A program made the position numbers and the translations under genes. Of a DNA stretch of 64,000 nucleotides, positions 8,729-16,958 are shown one piece after another. The stretch's first letter is position 1. Every line of letters begins with the position of its first letter. Origin of the DNA: Streptomyces sp. NK08204 (lineage in GTDB: Bacteria > Actinomycetota > Actinomycetes > Streptomycetales > Streptomycetaceae); assembly GCF_020400585.1 (NCBI RefSeq), contig NZ_JAINVF010000010.1, forward strand, positions 62,001 through 126,000. The letters run 5' to 3'. The notes beneath the pieces are model-generated. The model saw only the letters and a program-made list of their open reading frames with translations, ran no database searches and was not told the DNA's origin.

Positions 8729-9235
8729 TCAGACGACAAGGGGGCTGCGGCGTTCGACGAGGACGACATCGCGCCAGCGGCCGTGGTGGCGGCCGATGCG
8801 CTCTCGGGTGCCGACGATGCGGAACCCGGCCCGACGGTGCAGGGCGATGCTGGCAGCGTTCTCGGGGAAGATGCCGGACTGGACGGTCCAGATCCCGGCC
8901 GCCTCGGTGGAGTCGATCAGTGCCTTGAGCAGGGCGGAGGCCACTCCCCGGCCTCGGGCGCCGGGATCGACGTAGACGGAGTGCTCGACGATGCCGGCGT
9001 AGGCGCAGCGGTCGGAGACGCTGGTGGCGGCGACCCAGCCGAGCACTGTCTCGTGCTCGCCGAGCGCGACGAAACGGTGCTCCAGCAGCTTCGCGGTGTC
9101 GAACGCCTGCCATGTCGGTGCCGCCGTCTCGAAGGTGGCGTTGCCCTCGTCGATCCCTGCCTGGTAGATCGCCAGGACCTCGTCGGCATGCGCGACGGCC
9201 ATCGGCGTGATGGTCACACTGGCCGGGCTCACCAT
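8729..9235 (-). CDS. arsN: GNAT N-acetyltransferase, ArsN/phosphinothricin type
   Basis: 168 residues from ATG 9235, preceded by GAGGGGGAGAG. An ATG at 9259 is also in frame but lacks a good site. The sequence follows phosphinothricin acetyltransferases: IYQAGIDEGNATFET near the N-terminus, EHSVYVDPGARGRGVASALL for acetyl-CoA binding, and GIFPENAASIALHRRAGFRIVG. In arsenic loci this subgroup (ArsN) N-acetylates the organoarsenical antibiotic arsinothricin. It lies 31 bp downstream of the second arsR on the same strand and is probably co-transcribed. Assignment to ArsN rather than generic PAT rests on context. Confidence 0.8.
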   Translation of the reverse strand: MVSPASVTITPMAVAHADEVLAIYQAGIDEGNATFETAAPTWQAFDTAKLLEHRFVALGEHETVLGWVAATSVSDRCAYAGIVEHSVYVDPGARGRGVASALLKALIDSTEAAGIWTVQSGIFPENAASIALHRRAGFRIVGTRERIGRHHGRWRDVVLVERRSPLVV

Positions 9236-9266
9236 GGTGCTCTCCCCCTCGTTCCCCATCGCCGAT

Positions 9267-9644
9267 TCAGGCCGCGGCCGGTGCGATCGTCAGCAGCTTG
9301 CCCATGGCGGCCAGCACGGACGGCTCGACCCGGTAATACACCCAGGTGCCACGCCGCTCGGAGGTCAGCAGCCCGGCGTCCTTCAGCTTCTTCAGGTGGT
9401 GGGAGACGGTCGGCTGGGAGACGCCGACGTCGGAGATGTCGCACACGCACGCCTCGCCGCCCGGGTGCGAGGCCACCGCCGAGAACAACCGCAGCCGCAC
9501 CGGATCGCTCAGCGCCTTGAACATCCGCGCGGCCGTCTCGGCCTCCTCCGCGGTGAACGCGCGCTCGGTGAGCGGCGGGCAGCACGGCGCCACGGCGTCG
9601 GCGGCTTCCGGCTCTATCAGCGGGAGCACCCTCGTATTCGACAT
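9267..9644 (-). CDS. arsR2: ArsR-family repressor with CVC metal motif
   Basis: 125 residues from ATG 9644. The winged-helix core (MFKALSDPVRLRLFSAVAS, SQPTVSHHLKKLKDAGLL, RRGTWVYYRVEP) carries EACVCDISD, the classical As(III)-binding position in the helix preceding recognition. An extra CC pair near residues 21-22 could add a ligand. The frame is open far upstream, but the operator repeat begins at 9654, so the start near 9644 is clear. It is divergent from the CadI/ArsI gene and upstream of arsN, so it probably controls both. Confidence 0.9.
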   Translation of the reverse strand: MSNTRVLPLIEPEAADAVAPCCPPLTERAFTAEEAETAARMFKALSDPVRLRLFSAVASHPGGEACVCDISDVGVSQPTVSHHLKKLKDAGLLTSERRGTWVYYRVEPSVLAAMGKLLTIAPAAA

Positions 9645-9653
9645 GCATCTATG

Positions 9654-9832
9654 TTGACACACGTCGAAACAGTGGGACGAGGGTGACGGTTCAGCCGCGG
9701 GCGAGGCGAGCCGCCGCGTTCGTGCCGCACGGTCGCGTCTTCCGCTTCTGGTTCTGGTTCGGTAAATGTCTATGTTGACGTTTGTCGAATCAGATGCCAC
9801 GCTTGCCGTGCAAGTCATCGACAAACGTCGAA
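9654..9832. promoter_or_regulatory. Three-copy ArsR operator
   Basis: A 15-base dyad of the form TTGAC-N4-GTCGAA occurs three times: 9654-9668 (spacer acac), 9775-9789 (spacer gttt) and 9818-9832 (TCGAC-aaac-GTCGAA). The first sits 10 bases upstream of the second arsR start; the other two lie upstream of the Cys-rich peptide and CadI/ArsI gene. The first two also share the preceding CTATG. This is the expected arrangement for an autoregulated divergent ArsR promoter with separate sites for each direction. Confidence 0.7.
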
Positions 9833-9843
9833 ACAAAGGGGTA

Positions 9844-9951
9844 ATGCCCCCGACGCCGGCCCAGGGGACCCAGGGCGGCGGATGCTGCGCGGCCCCGGCC
9901 ACCCTCCAGATCGGCACCGGGACGCCGGCCACCACCTCCGGCGGCTGCTGA
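9844..9951 (+). CDS. Small Cys-rich peptide, 35 residues
   Basis: Reading from ATG 9844 (preceded by AAAGGGGT) gives about 35 residues with a GGGCCAAP segment and a C-terminal SGGC. A longer form from 9766 would start inside operator repeat 2, so the short form is favoured. Three cysteines in a Gly-rich context echo the Cys-rich tail of the next gene (ending GGCC), suggesting a metalloid-binding peptide or chaperone. No family is recognised. It lies 35 bp upstream of the CadI/ArsI gene and under the same operator. Translation is not proven. Confidence 0.45.
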   Translation: MPPTPAQGTQGGGCCAAPATLQIGTGTPATTSGGC

Positions 9952-9986
9952 CCCGTCAACCCAACCCTTCCTGAAGGAGGAACGCC

Positions 9987-10445
9987 ATGTCCCGCGTACA
10001 GCTCGCCCTCCGCGTCCCCGACCTCGACGCTTCCGTCGCCTTCTACAGCAAGCTGTTCGGCACCGAACCCGCCAAACTCCGCGACGGCTACGCCAACTTC
10101 GCCATCACCGAGCCTCCGCTCAAACTCGTCCTGATCGAAGGCGCCGCAGAAGAGGCCACCCGCCTGGACCACCTCGGCGTCGAAGTCGAATCGACCGAGG
10201 CCGTCCACGCCGCCACCACCCGCCTGAGCGCGGCCGGCCTGACCACCGACGTGGAGAGCGACACCACCTGCTGCTACGCCCTCCAGGACAAGGTCTGGGT
10301 CCACGGCCCAGGCGAGGAACCCTGGGAGGTCTACGTAGTCAAGGCCGATGCCGGCACTCTCGCCAGACAGCAGGGCAGCACCTGCTGCACCGACCCGGCC
10401 GTCACCGATGCCAAGGAGTCCGCCACCGCGGGTGGCTGCTGCTGA
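9987..10445 (+). CDS. CadI/ArsI-type VOC-fold metal(loid)-responsive enzyme
   Basis: 152 residues, preceded by GAAGGAGG. A vicinal oxygen chelate fold protein: RVPDLDASVAFYSKLFG, LDHLGVEVES with His62, vicinal Cys95-Cys96 in DTTCCYAL, and EPWEVYVV with Glu114. The Cys pair is the substrate site of ArsI C-As lyases, which demethylate trivalent organoarsenicals using Fe(II) and oxygen. Position 5 is Gln, as in CadI proteins. The tail carries STCCTD and ends GGCC, a potential soft-metal binding extension. ArsI and CadI cannot be separated by eye. The ars context favours an organoarsenical role. Confidence 0.8.
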   Translation: MSRVQLALRVPDLDASVAFYSKLFGTEPAKLRDGYANFAITEPPLKLVLIEGAAEEATRLDHLGVEVESTEAVHAATTRLSAAGLTTDVESDTTCCYALQDKVWVHGPGEEPWEVYVVKADAGTLARQQGSTCCTDPAVTDAKESATAGGCC

Positions 10446-10623
10446 TCCGCCGATGACCCCTGTCCACGCCGGCTGAAGACTGAGCGGCAGCCGTCCGGGG
10501 TCGTCTCGTGGCGCGACGCCGGTGGCCGCCGTGCCGGCCCGCACACTGCGGGTCCGCCGCCCGGATCACTGGCATTCCCGGTTCGGTGTCCCAGACCGCG
10601 TATGCGACGGTGCCGTCGATCGA

Positions 10624-11640
10624 TCATGACCGCCGAGTCGGTCCGCCGTTCTCCTCCTCCTCGCCCCGGTCGCCGGGAAGCGCTGATTGGCCGCCGGTAT
10701 CCGGTGCGGTCCGTGCCGCCATCTCGGCAAGCCGCCTGCAGGTTTCTTCGATCTTCTGCTGGGTCTCGTTTCGTTCGGTGATGACCGAGGCGAGGAGCAG
10801 CGCGGTCATCGCGGCGGCGCCGTTGAACGCCTGCAGCGCGATCATGTCGGTGATCAGGCTGTGACCGGCGAACGGGCCTGTCCTGCGGGTGGCGGCGAGG
10901 ATCGCACTGGTGGATGCGGCCAGCGCGCAGGGTGCGGCTGCGGCGAGTTGAAAGCGGAAGGCGGCCCAGGTCAGCAGTGGGAAGGCGAGGAAGGCCAGTG
11001 GGGCGGGGGCGTTTTCGAGGAAGCCGACGCCGATGGTGGCCACGACAAGCAGCGTTCCCTCTTCCCATCGGGAGGGCGGCACGTGCTTCGGCCAGTGTGC
11101 CGAGCGCAGGACGAGCAACACCGGGGTGACCACCAGGACGCCCATCGCGTCGCCGGTCCACCAGACCCACCACGTGGTCCAGAAACCGCCGGCGGGCAGT
11201 GCGTGAGCCAGGCGCAGGGTGCTGCTGCCCGCGGTCGCGCCGATGAGCATGCCGGTGAGCCCGCCGAGCAGGACCAGTGCGAGCGCGTCCCGGAAGCGGT
11301 CGATCTGGGTGCGGAACCCGGCGCGGTGAAGGAGCGCGTAGGAGCACAGAGGCGCGAGTGTGTTGCCGGTGGTGATCGCGAGCACGGCGGGGATCGACGG
11401 CCCGAGTGAGATGTTGATCAGAAAGGCGCCGAGTGCGATCCCGGGCCAGATCCGCAGGCCGAGCAGGAGCAAGCCGGCCAAGGCGACGCCGGTCGGTGGC
11501 CACAGCGGGGTGACCTGGCCGCGCACGAGCTGCTGGAGCAGCCCCAGCTTGCCCAAGGCGTAATACAGCGCGGCGACGGCACCGATCTGCAGGACCGTCA
11601 TGCCGACGCGCCGGAGACCGTCACGGCAGGCGGAAGTCAT
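10624..11640 (-). CDS. MASE1-domain integral membrane protein
   Basis: 338 residues with about eight hydrophobic helices over residues 10-290, including GQVTPLWPPTGVALAGLLLLG and WWTGDAMGVLVVTPVLLV, the signature stretches of MASE1 sensory domains. A short cytoplasmic tail after the last helix (SVITERNETQQKIEETCRRL) looks like the start of a coiled-coil linker, but no kinase, GGDEF or phosphatase domain follows. The protein is therefore a stand-alone sensor, or the tail has been lost. It lies downstream of the GAF-SpoIIE phosphatase on the same strand with 189 bp between them, so the phosphatase may be its output. Confidence 0.82.
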   Translation of the reverse strand: MTSACRDGLRRVGMTVLQIGAVAALYYALGKLGLLQQLVRGQVTPLWPPTGVALAGLLLLGLRIWPGIALGAFLINISLGPSIPAVLAITTGNTLAPLCSYALLHRAGFRTQIDRFRDALALVLLGGLTGMLIGATAGSSTLRLAHALPAGGFWTTWWVWWTGDAMGVLVVTPVLLVLRSAHWPKHVPPSRWEEGTLLVVATIGVGFLENAPAPLAFLAFPLLTWAAFRFQLAAAAPCALAASTSAILAATRRTGPFAGHSLITDMIALQAFNGAAAMTALLLASVITERNETQQKIEETCRRLAEMAARTAPDTGGQSALPGDRGEEEENGGPTRRS

Positions 11641-11829
11641 CGGGAAGTCTTCCGGTGGGCCTTGGCCGGTCGTTCCCCGTCCGCTGACCCCGCCGGATCC
11701 ACCACACCGCTGCTCATCTGTGTGACCTTTCGAAATGCGCTCTGCCGGATTGCTTCGGGCGACCGCTCGGGGGCGGCGTCGTGCCTGACGATTCCTCTTC
11801 AGCCGCGTGGCCGTGGGCTGTCCGACGCT

Positions 11830-13164
11830 TCAGCGCGGGGTGCGCAGGGCGAGGACGGCCATGTCGTCGTGCCCGTCGCTCGGATGGTGGTCGGCGAGGA
11901 CCTGCACGAAGTCCCGCAGGGGCAGCGCGGCGTGCGTGGTGGCCAGTTCGGCCAGTTCGTTCAGGCTCTCGTCGATGGGGCGGTCGGGGTGTTCGATGAG
12001 GCCGTCGGTGAAGAAGACCACGATGGCGTCCCGGGGCAGGGGGTGAGTGTGATCGGGGCGGTGTTGCTCGGTGTTGACGTTCAGCGGTAGTCCGGGCTCG
12101 GCGAACAGGTATTCCGCCTGGCCGCCGGGGGTGATCAGCAGAGGCGGGACGTGGCCCGCGGTGCTCCAGTGCAACCTCCAGGCGGGCCCAGCGGGTTCGA
12201 TGCGCGCCAGGCTGGTGGTGGTGACGGGGTTGTCGGTGATGGCCTCCAGGGTCAGATCGAGCTGGGCGAGGACCGCGCTGGGCGGAGTACGCATGGCGAA
12301 GAGCAACGCGCGCAGCATGTGGCGGGTGGAGGCCATGGCGGCGGCGGCGTGCAGGTCGTGGCCGACCACGTCGCCGATGACAACCGCCACCGCGCCGTCG
12401 GGCAGCAGGATGGCGTCGTACCAGTCGCCGCCGACATGGTGGGGTTCGGCGGCGGGCTTGTAGATGGCGGCGGCGTCGAAGGGCCGCATGTCGGGCAGCG
12501 TCGGCAGCAAAAGCCGCTGGAACTGTTCGGACCCGACACGCACCTGTTCGAGCAGGCGGACGTTTTCGATCGCGATACCGGCGGCACTGGCGAGGGCAAC
12601 GACGATGTTCTCGTCGTGCACGTCGAAGGGCCGTCCGTCGCGTCGCTCGGAGAGGTAGAGGTCCCCGTAGATCTCACCGCGGACGCTGACGGCGACGCCG
12701 AGCAGGGTGCGCATGCGCGGGTGACCGGGTGGGAAGCCGACAGAGGCCGGGTGGGAGGGGATGTCGTCCACTCGCAGAGGTTCGGGGTGATAGATCAGGT
12801 GTCCGAGCACGCCCAGGCCGCGAGGAAACCCCGCCTCGGCCAGCAACGCGCGTTCCTGCTCGGACAGACCGGCCGCGATGAACTGCTTCAGATACTCGCC
12901 GGACTCGTCCAGAACTCCCAGTGCCCCGTAGCGGGCGCCGACAAGGCCCATGGCAGTGGTCACGATGCGATGCAGCACCGCGGGCAACTCCACCTCCCGG
13001 GTGATGGCCACCACCGCGTCCAGCAGGCTCTGAACCCGCTCCTTGGCGGTGGCCAGGGCCCGCAGCTCCTCGTCGATCCGGTCCAGCGCGGCGTCCAGAC
13101 GCGCCATCAGGTCAGGACGGCGCGGCTGCTCCGCCCCCTCGCCCTCCTTGCCGCCGGCCATCAC
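11830..13164 (-). CDS. GAF-domain SpoIIE-type PP2C phosphatase
   Basis: 444 residues. The N-terminal helical region (LDAALDRIDEELRALATAKE) leads into a GAF domain at about 50-200 (RYGALGVLDESGEYLKQF, VRGEIYGDLYLSERR) and a PP2C domain at about 220-444 (GGDWYDAILL, VIGDVVGHDLHAAAA, IVVFFTDGLIEH, DDMAVLALR). VGHDLHA replaces the more usual GHGLEA, but the metal-binding aspartates remain. It overlaps the upstream orphan gene by ATGA and precedes the MASE1 gene. Expected role: dephosphorylating an anti-anti-sigma factor. It is paralogous to 3268-4602. Confidence 0.88.
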   Translation of the reverse strand: MMAGGKEGEGAEQPRRPDLMARLDAALDRIDEELRALATAKERVQSLLDAVVAITREVELPAVLHRIVTTAMGLVGARYGALGVLDESGEYLKQFIAAGLSEQERALLAEAGFPRGLGVLGHLIYHPEPLRVDDIPSHPASVGFPPGHPRMRTLLGVAVSVRGEIYGDLYLSERRDGRPFDVHDENIVVALASAAGIAIENVRLLEQVRVGSEQFQRLLLPTLPDMRPFDAAAIYKPAAEPHHVGGDWYDAILLPDGAVAVVIGDVVGHDLHAAAAMASTRHMLRALLFAMRTPPSAVLAQLDLTLEAITDNPVTTTSLARIEPAGPAWRLHWSTAGHVPPLLITPGGQAEYLFAEPGLPLNVNTEQHRPDHTHPLPRDAIVVFFTDGLIEHPDRPIDESLNELAELATTHAALPLRDFVQVLADHHPSDGHDDMAVLALRTPR

Positions 13165-13706
13165 GACCGCCTGGCAGACCGGTACTCGTCATCGGTCGCC
13201 TTCAGCGGGCAGGAGGCCGTGCCGGTCCCGATCAGATTCAGGGTCCCCGTGAAGGTGAGCCGGCCGGCGATCGCCGCGCACGGACGGGGGTCGGGGAAGG
13301 TCTTGTCCCGTTCCCTGAGCGGGGTGTTCGAGGCCACTGCGGTGGCTTTGCGTTCCTTCCGCTCCGTGAAGACCTGGAACGGCAGCGTGGCACCCTTCCT
13401 GGAGTAACGGGCCGTCAGTCCCGCGCGGGCGATGGCTGTACCGACACCGATCAGCAAAACCAGGACGCGACCTCCGGACGCCCAGGCCGGGTTCCTCAGC
13501 TCGCCGATGGGCTCGGGCGCAACGTCGGGGTTCTCCTCGAACTCGAGGTCCTCCAGCCTGAGCGCCTTGGCCACCGTGTTCCGTGACACCCGGTACCTCT
13601 GGGCCGAACACCCCGACGACTCCGGATTGCGGCGGAACCGCTCATGCGGCCGCTCACGCGATTCGTGCACCCACAGTCTCCTGACACGACCGTGATCAAC
13701 CCGCAC
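13161..13706 (-). CDS. Orphan membrane-anchored protein, start uncertain
   Basis: The frame gives up to 181 residues. Its last part is coherent: a helix at about RVLVLLIGVGTAIARAGL followed by an extracytoplasmic region with two cysteines (PRPCAAIAG, TASCPLK) that could form a disulphide. It ends in an ATGA overlap with the phosphatase, implying coupled expression. The first part contains RYRVSRNTVAKALR, which resembles a helix-turn-helix of GntR or IstA type and may be a remnant. GTG starts at about 13589 (after AGAGG) or 13574 would exclude much of it. No family is recognised. Confidence 0.5.
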   Translation of the reverse strand: MRVDHGRVRRLWVHESRERPHERFRRNPESSGCSAQRYRVSRNTVAKALRLEDLEFEENPDVAPEPIGELRNPAWASGGRVLVLLIGVGTAIARAGLTARYSRKGATLPFQVFTERKERKATAVASNTPLRERDKTFPDPRPCAAIAGRLTFTGTLNLIGTGTASCPLKATDDEYRSARRS

Positions 13707-13892
13707 AGGGTGACCCGGCCGACCAGCCCGACCAGCCCATTACGCCGACAGCGGCATGTCACACACCGTCATACAGTCGGCTTCCCCGTCTCGTCGCCGC
13801 AACAGTGGCGACCAGGCAGACGACGACGGTCTCGCCGCGTGCGACGAGTGCGGTCCCGGCGTGCAGTTGCCCTGCGCGCCGGGTGCCGTGAG

Positions 13893-14471
13893 TCAGGACG
13901 GGGGATGGAGAACTGCGTCAATGACGTAGATGGTGGCGTTCGCGGCCTTGATATTGCCGCAGACGATGTTCGCCTTGCCGTTGACCTTGAACTTGCTGCC
14001 CGAACCCGATGTGGTCAGTTTGCTGCCCTCCACCGTCGTGAAGGAGCCCTTGGAGAGTTCGTCCGGGGCGATCTGCTGGTTCACGACGTGGTAGGTCAGC
14101 ACCTTCTTCAGCTGCTCCTGATTGCCGAGCAGCGAGGCGAGCTGTGACGCATTCACCTTTTTGAAAGCCTGGTTGTTGGGCGCGAAGATGGTGACGTCGG
14201 GTTTCCCGTCGAGGGCGTCGTTCAGCCTTGCTCTGACCGTGGCTGAGACCAGCTGGCTGAGCTGTGGATATGCGGCCGCAGCCACCACGACCTTGTCCTT
14301 GGCCGTGTTGGCCTTCTGGGCCAGCGCCGCACAGCCGGGACCGAACGTCCCCGACGGACTGGGAGACGCATCCCGTGCGTGGCTCTGCGACGCCAGACCC
14401 CCCAGCGCGAGCGGGATGGCGACCAGAGCGGCCGCGGTGGCCTTTGCCGTACGCATGCGGGTGAACCTCAT
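13893..14471 (-). CDS. Secreted fasciclin (FAS1) domain protein
   Basis: 192 residues. A Sec signal peptide occupies residues 1-33 (RMRTAKATAAALVAIPLALGG, likely cleavage after SHA). A FAS1 domain follows at about 60-192, with the H1 motif DVTIFAPNNQAFKKV and the H2-like LKKVLTYHVVNQQI, ending in ATIYVIDAVLHPP. Single FAS1 domains mediate cell-surface adhesion. In actinobacteria they resemble MPT70/MPB70-type antigens. It has no lipobox. It is on the minus strand, downstream of a hairpin at 14715-14737, and probably stands alone. Confidence 0.88.
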   Translation of the reverse strand: MRFTRMRTAKATAAALVAIPLALGGLASQSHARDASPSPSGTFGPGCAALAQKANTAKDKVVVAAAAYPQLSQLVSATVRARLNDALDGKPDVTIFAPNNQAFKKVNASQLASLLGNQEQLKKVLTYHVVNQQIAPDELSKGSFTTVEGSKLTTSGSGSKFKVNGKANIVCGNIKAANATIYVIDAVLHPPS

Positions 14472-14714
14472 CGCAACCTTCCTCCCATGGAGGCGTGAAA
14501 CTGCAGAGGCTGGAATGCGGACGTCTTCGTTTCCGCTGGGCCGGGTGGGGCGGCTGCTACGCCAAGTCTTCGGTCATCATCACCCAGCCACTCAGTGAGC
14601 GTATCCAGCCGGTGCCGGTGACCGCATCTCGAAGCCCGGACGCGGTGACGGCCCCGCCCTGCTGGAGCTGCGCCGCCGTGTTCCCGCCTGACGGCCCCTC
14701 TCGGCACATGACGA

Positions 14715-14737
14715 GGGCGGGGTCGGAAACCCCGCCC
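14715..14737. terminator. Hairpin terminator
   Basis: GGGCGGGGT (14715-14723), loop CGGAA, ACCCCGCCC (14729-14737): perfect 9-bp arms, 22 bp after the stop of the minus-strand gene ending at 14759. There is no clear T tract, as is common in Streptomyces. Confidence 0.6.
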
Positions 14738-14758
14738 CAGAACCACCGAGAACCCAGC

Positions 14759-15190
14759 TCAGGGCCACACCAGGCAATACGGCTGATGCCCCGCCTCATG
14801 CAGCCGATGGCTGAAGTCCTGCCACTCGTGCAGCAACCGGTACACGTTGAACGCGTCCTGCGGCCCCCCGCGGTCCGGCACCGTCGACCAGATGAAGGCC
14901 GCCGCGCCCACCGCCTCCTCGCCGATGCCGCGGAGGGGGTCGACGACCGTCGTGGGGAGTTTGACGACCGCGTAGTCGGGGTGCAGGACGACCAGTTCGA
15001 GGGGCGGCACCTTGTGCAGGGGGACGCCCTGGATGCCGGTGAGGACCATGGCCGCCATCGTCTCGGGCTTGATCTTGGTGAACATGCCGTTCATGCCCAG
15101 CTCGTCGCCGCCGAGTTCCTCGGGGCGCATCGAGATGGGGACGCGGGCCGCGGTCGCGCCGTCGGGTGCGCCGAAGTACTTGTAGGTCAC
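14759..15190 (-). CDS. Conserved hypothetical protein
   Basis: 143 residues if started at GTG 15190 (Val-Thr-Tyr-Lys-Tyr-Phe-Gly). A GTG two codons upstream (15196) is equally possible. The frame remains open beyond but turns Arg-rich and unlikely. The protein is hydrophilic and well composed (SMRPEELGGDELGMNGMFTK, LELVVLHPDYAVVKLPTTVV, LLHEWQDFSHRLHEAGHQPY), without signal peptide or membrane helix. I do not recognise a family. It is divergent from hemL and may be part of the conserved hemL neighbourhood in Streptomyces. Confidence 0.65.
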   Translation of the reverse strand: MTYKYFGAPDGATAARVPISMRPEELGGDELGMNGMFTKIKPETMAAMVLTGIQGVPLHKVPPLELVVLHPDYAVVKLPTTVVDPLRGIGEEAVGAAAFIWSTVPDRGGPQDAFNVYRLLHEWQDFSHRLHEAGHQPYCLVWP

Positions 15191-15632
15191 CCCCACCCGA
15201 CCACCATTCCTGCTCCCCGCCCGGAGACGGTCGTACCGCTCGGACTCGCTCGGCACGCCCGGCGCCTGACGTGCGTCAGTCTGCCGTGCTTCGGTCGTTT
15301 CCTCCGCGTCGCGCCGGTGCCTTCCCCGCCGGGCTCGTCGAGGACCCAGATCATCAGTCCCCTCGCCCAGTCCGCCACCGCGATGCATATCTCCACCCGA
15401 CTGCTTTTCTAGGGCGCGTGGCCCCTGCCGCGCAACCTGATCATCGTGTCAGTGACCTCCCCCACGGCCGCCCGCCGAAACGTGCGGCGAAACACCTGTC
15501 CGCGGGACCGTCCCAGTCTCGCAGATGGCGCGGCTTCGATCACGAGGTCGGCCGCGGGGGTGGCCCGCCGCGGCCTACTCTGAGGGGGTCACTACGCAAC
15601 CGGAGTCCGAGAAGTCGGAGAAGTCGCACGTC
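15191..15632. other. 442-bp divergent intergenic region before hemL
   Basis: This stretch separates the minus-strand hypothetical gene from hemL and must hold both promoters. Open frames cross it but have Arg/Pro-rich shadow composition. I see no clear operator or RNA structure. Confidence 0.4.
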
Positions 15633-16958
15633 ATGAGTGCCATGAGTGAAACGCCCTATCCCTACGACGCGCCCGTCTCGCAGGCGCTCTTCGACCGTGC
15701 GGCCGTCGTCACACCGGGCGGTGTGAACTCGCCGGTGCGCGCCTTCCGCGCCGTGGGCGGCACGCCCCGGTTCATGGTCTCCGGCAAGGGGCCGTACCTG
15801 ACCGACGCCGACGGGCGGGAGTACGTCGACCTGGTGTGCTCCTGGGGGCCGATGATCCTGGGGCACTCGCACCCCGAGGTCATCGCCGCCGTCCAGGAGG
15901 CCGTCGCCCGCGGTACCTCCTTCGGTACGCCCGGTGAGGGCGAGGTCGCGCTCGCCGAGGAGATCGTCGCCCGCGTGGAGCCCGTCCAGCAGGTGCGGCT
16001 CGTCAGCAGCGGGACCGAGGCGACCATGTCGGCCATCCGGCTCGCCCGCGGGTTCACCCAGCGGTCCAAGGTGATCAAGTTCGCCGGGTGCTACCACGGG
16101 CACGTCGACAGCCTGCTCGCCGCCGCCGGCTCCGGGGTCGCGACCTTCGCGCTGCCCGACACCCCCGGTGTCACCGGCGCCCAGGCGAGCGACACGATCG
16201 TGCTGCCGTACAACGACCTCGAGGCCGTGCACGAGGCCTTCCACCGGCACCCGGGCGAGATCGCCTGCGTGATCACCGAGGCCTCGCCCGGCAACATGGG
16301 CGTCGTGCCGCCGGAGCCCGGCTTCAACCAGGGGCTGAAGGACGCCTGCCGGGAGAACGGGGCCCTGTTCATCTCCGACGAGGTCATGACCGGCTTCCGG
16401 ACGAGCCGGAGCGGCTGGTACGGGGTTGATGGGGTCACGCCCGATCTGATGACCTTCGGGAAGGTGATGGGCGGTGGGTTCCCCGCCGCCGCCTTCGGGG
16501 GACGGGCTGACGTCATGGCTCATCTCGCGCCCGCCGGGCCCGTCTACCAGGCCGGCACCCTCTCCGGGAACCCCGTCGCCACCGCCGCCGGGCTCGCCCA
16601 GCTGCGGCTCCTCGACGACGCGGCCTACGACAAGGTCAACGCGGTGTCGCAGCAGATCCAGGGCCTCGTCACCGAGGCGCTGAACAAGGAGGGCGTCGCC
16701 CACCGGCTGCAGACCGCCTCCAACATGTTCTCGGTCTTCTTCACCGACCGGCAGGTGCGCGACTACGAGGACGCCAAGCGGCAGGAGTCCTTCCGCTTCA
16801 CTGCGTTCTTCCACTCCCTCCTGGCGAACGGCGTCTACCTGCCGCCGTCCTCCTTCGAGTCCTGGTTCGTGTCCACGGCCCACGACGAGCGGGCCATCCA
16901 GAAGATCGCCGACGCCCTCCCGGCGGCGGCCCGCGCCGCTGCGGAGGCGACCGCGTGA
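15633..16958 (+). CDS. hemL: Glutamate-1-semialdehyde 2,1-aminomutase
   Basis: 441 residues from ATG 15633. The next in-frame ATG (15642) is also possible. This PLP enzyme converts glutamate-1-semialdehyde to 5-aminolevulinate in the C5 haem pathway. Visible motifs are TPGGVNSPVRAFRAVGG near the N-terminus, SSGTEATMSAIRLARG, CYHGHVDSLL, the PLP aspartate in FISDEVMTGFR, and the Schiff-base lysine in LMTFGKVMGGGFP. Length fits the family. The 3' end overlaps the histidine phosphatase gene by GTGA, so the two are translated together. Confidence 0.95.
   Translation: MSAMSETPYPYDAPVSQALFDRAAVVTPGGVNSPVRAFRAVGGTPRFMVSGKGPYLTDADGREYVDLVCSWGPMILGHSHPEVIAAVQEAVARGTSFGTPGEGEVALAEEIVARVEPVQQVRLVSSGTEATMSAIRLARGFTQRSKVIKFAGCYHGHVDSLLAAAGSGVATFALPDTPGVTGAQASDTIVLPYNDLEAVHEAFHRHPGEIACVITEASPGNMGVVPPEPGFNQGLKDACRENGALFISDEVMTGFRTSRSGWYGVDGVTPDLMTFGKVMGGGFPAAAFGGRADVMAHLAPAGPVYQAGTLSGNPVATAAGLAQLRLLDDAAYDKVNAVSQQIQGLVTEALNKEGVAHRLQTASNMFSVFFTDRQVRDYEDAKRQESFRFTAFFHSLLANGVYLPPSSFESWFVSTAHDERAIQKIADALPAAARAAAEATA

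Noticed and set aside
9766..9843. Longer N-terminus for the Cys-rich peptide
   Set aside because: It would start beside operator repeat 2 and be translated across repeats 2 and 3; the ATG at 9844 has its own AAAGGGG.
13570..13610. Insertion-sequence remnant (IstA-like HTH)
   Set aside because: A single HTH-like stretch, with no inverted repeats or further transposase similarity.
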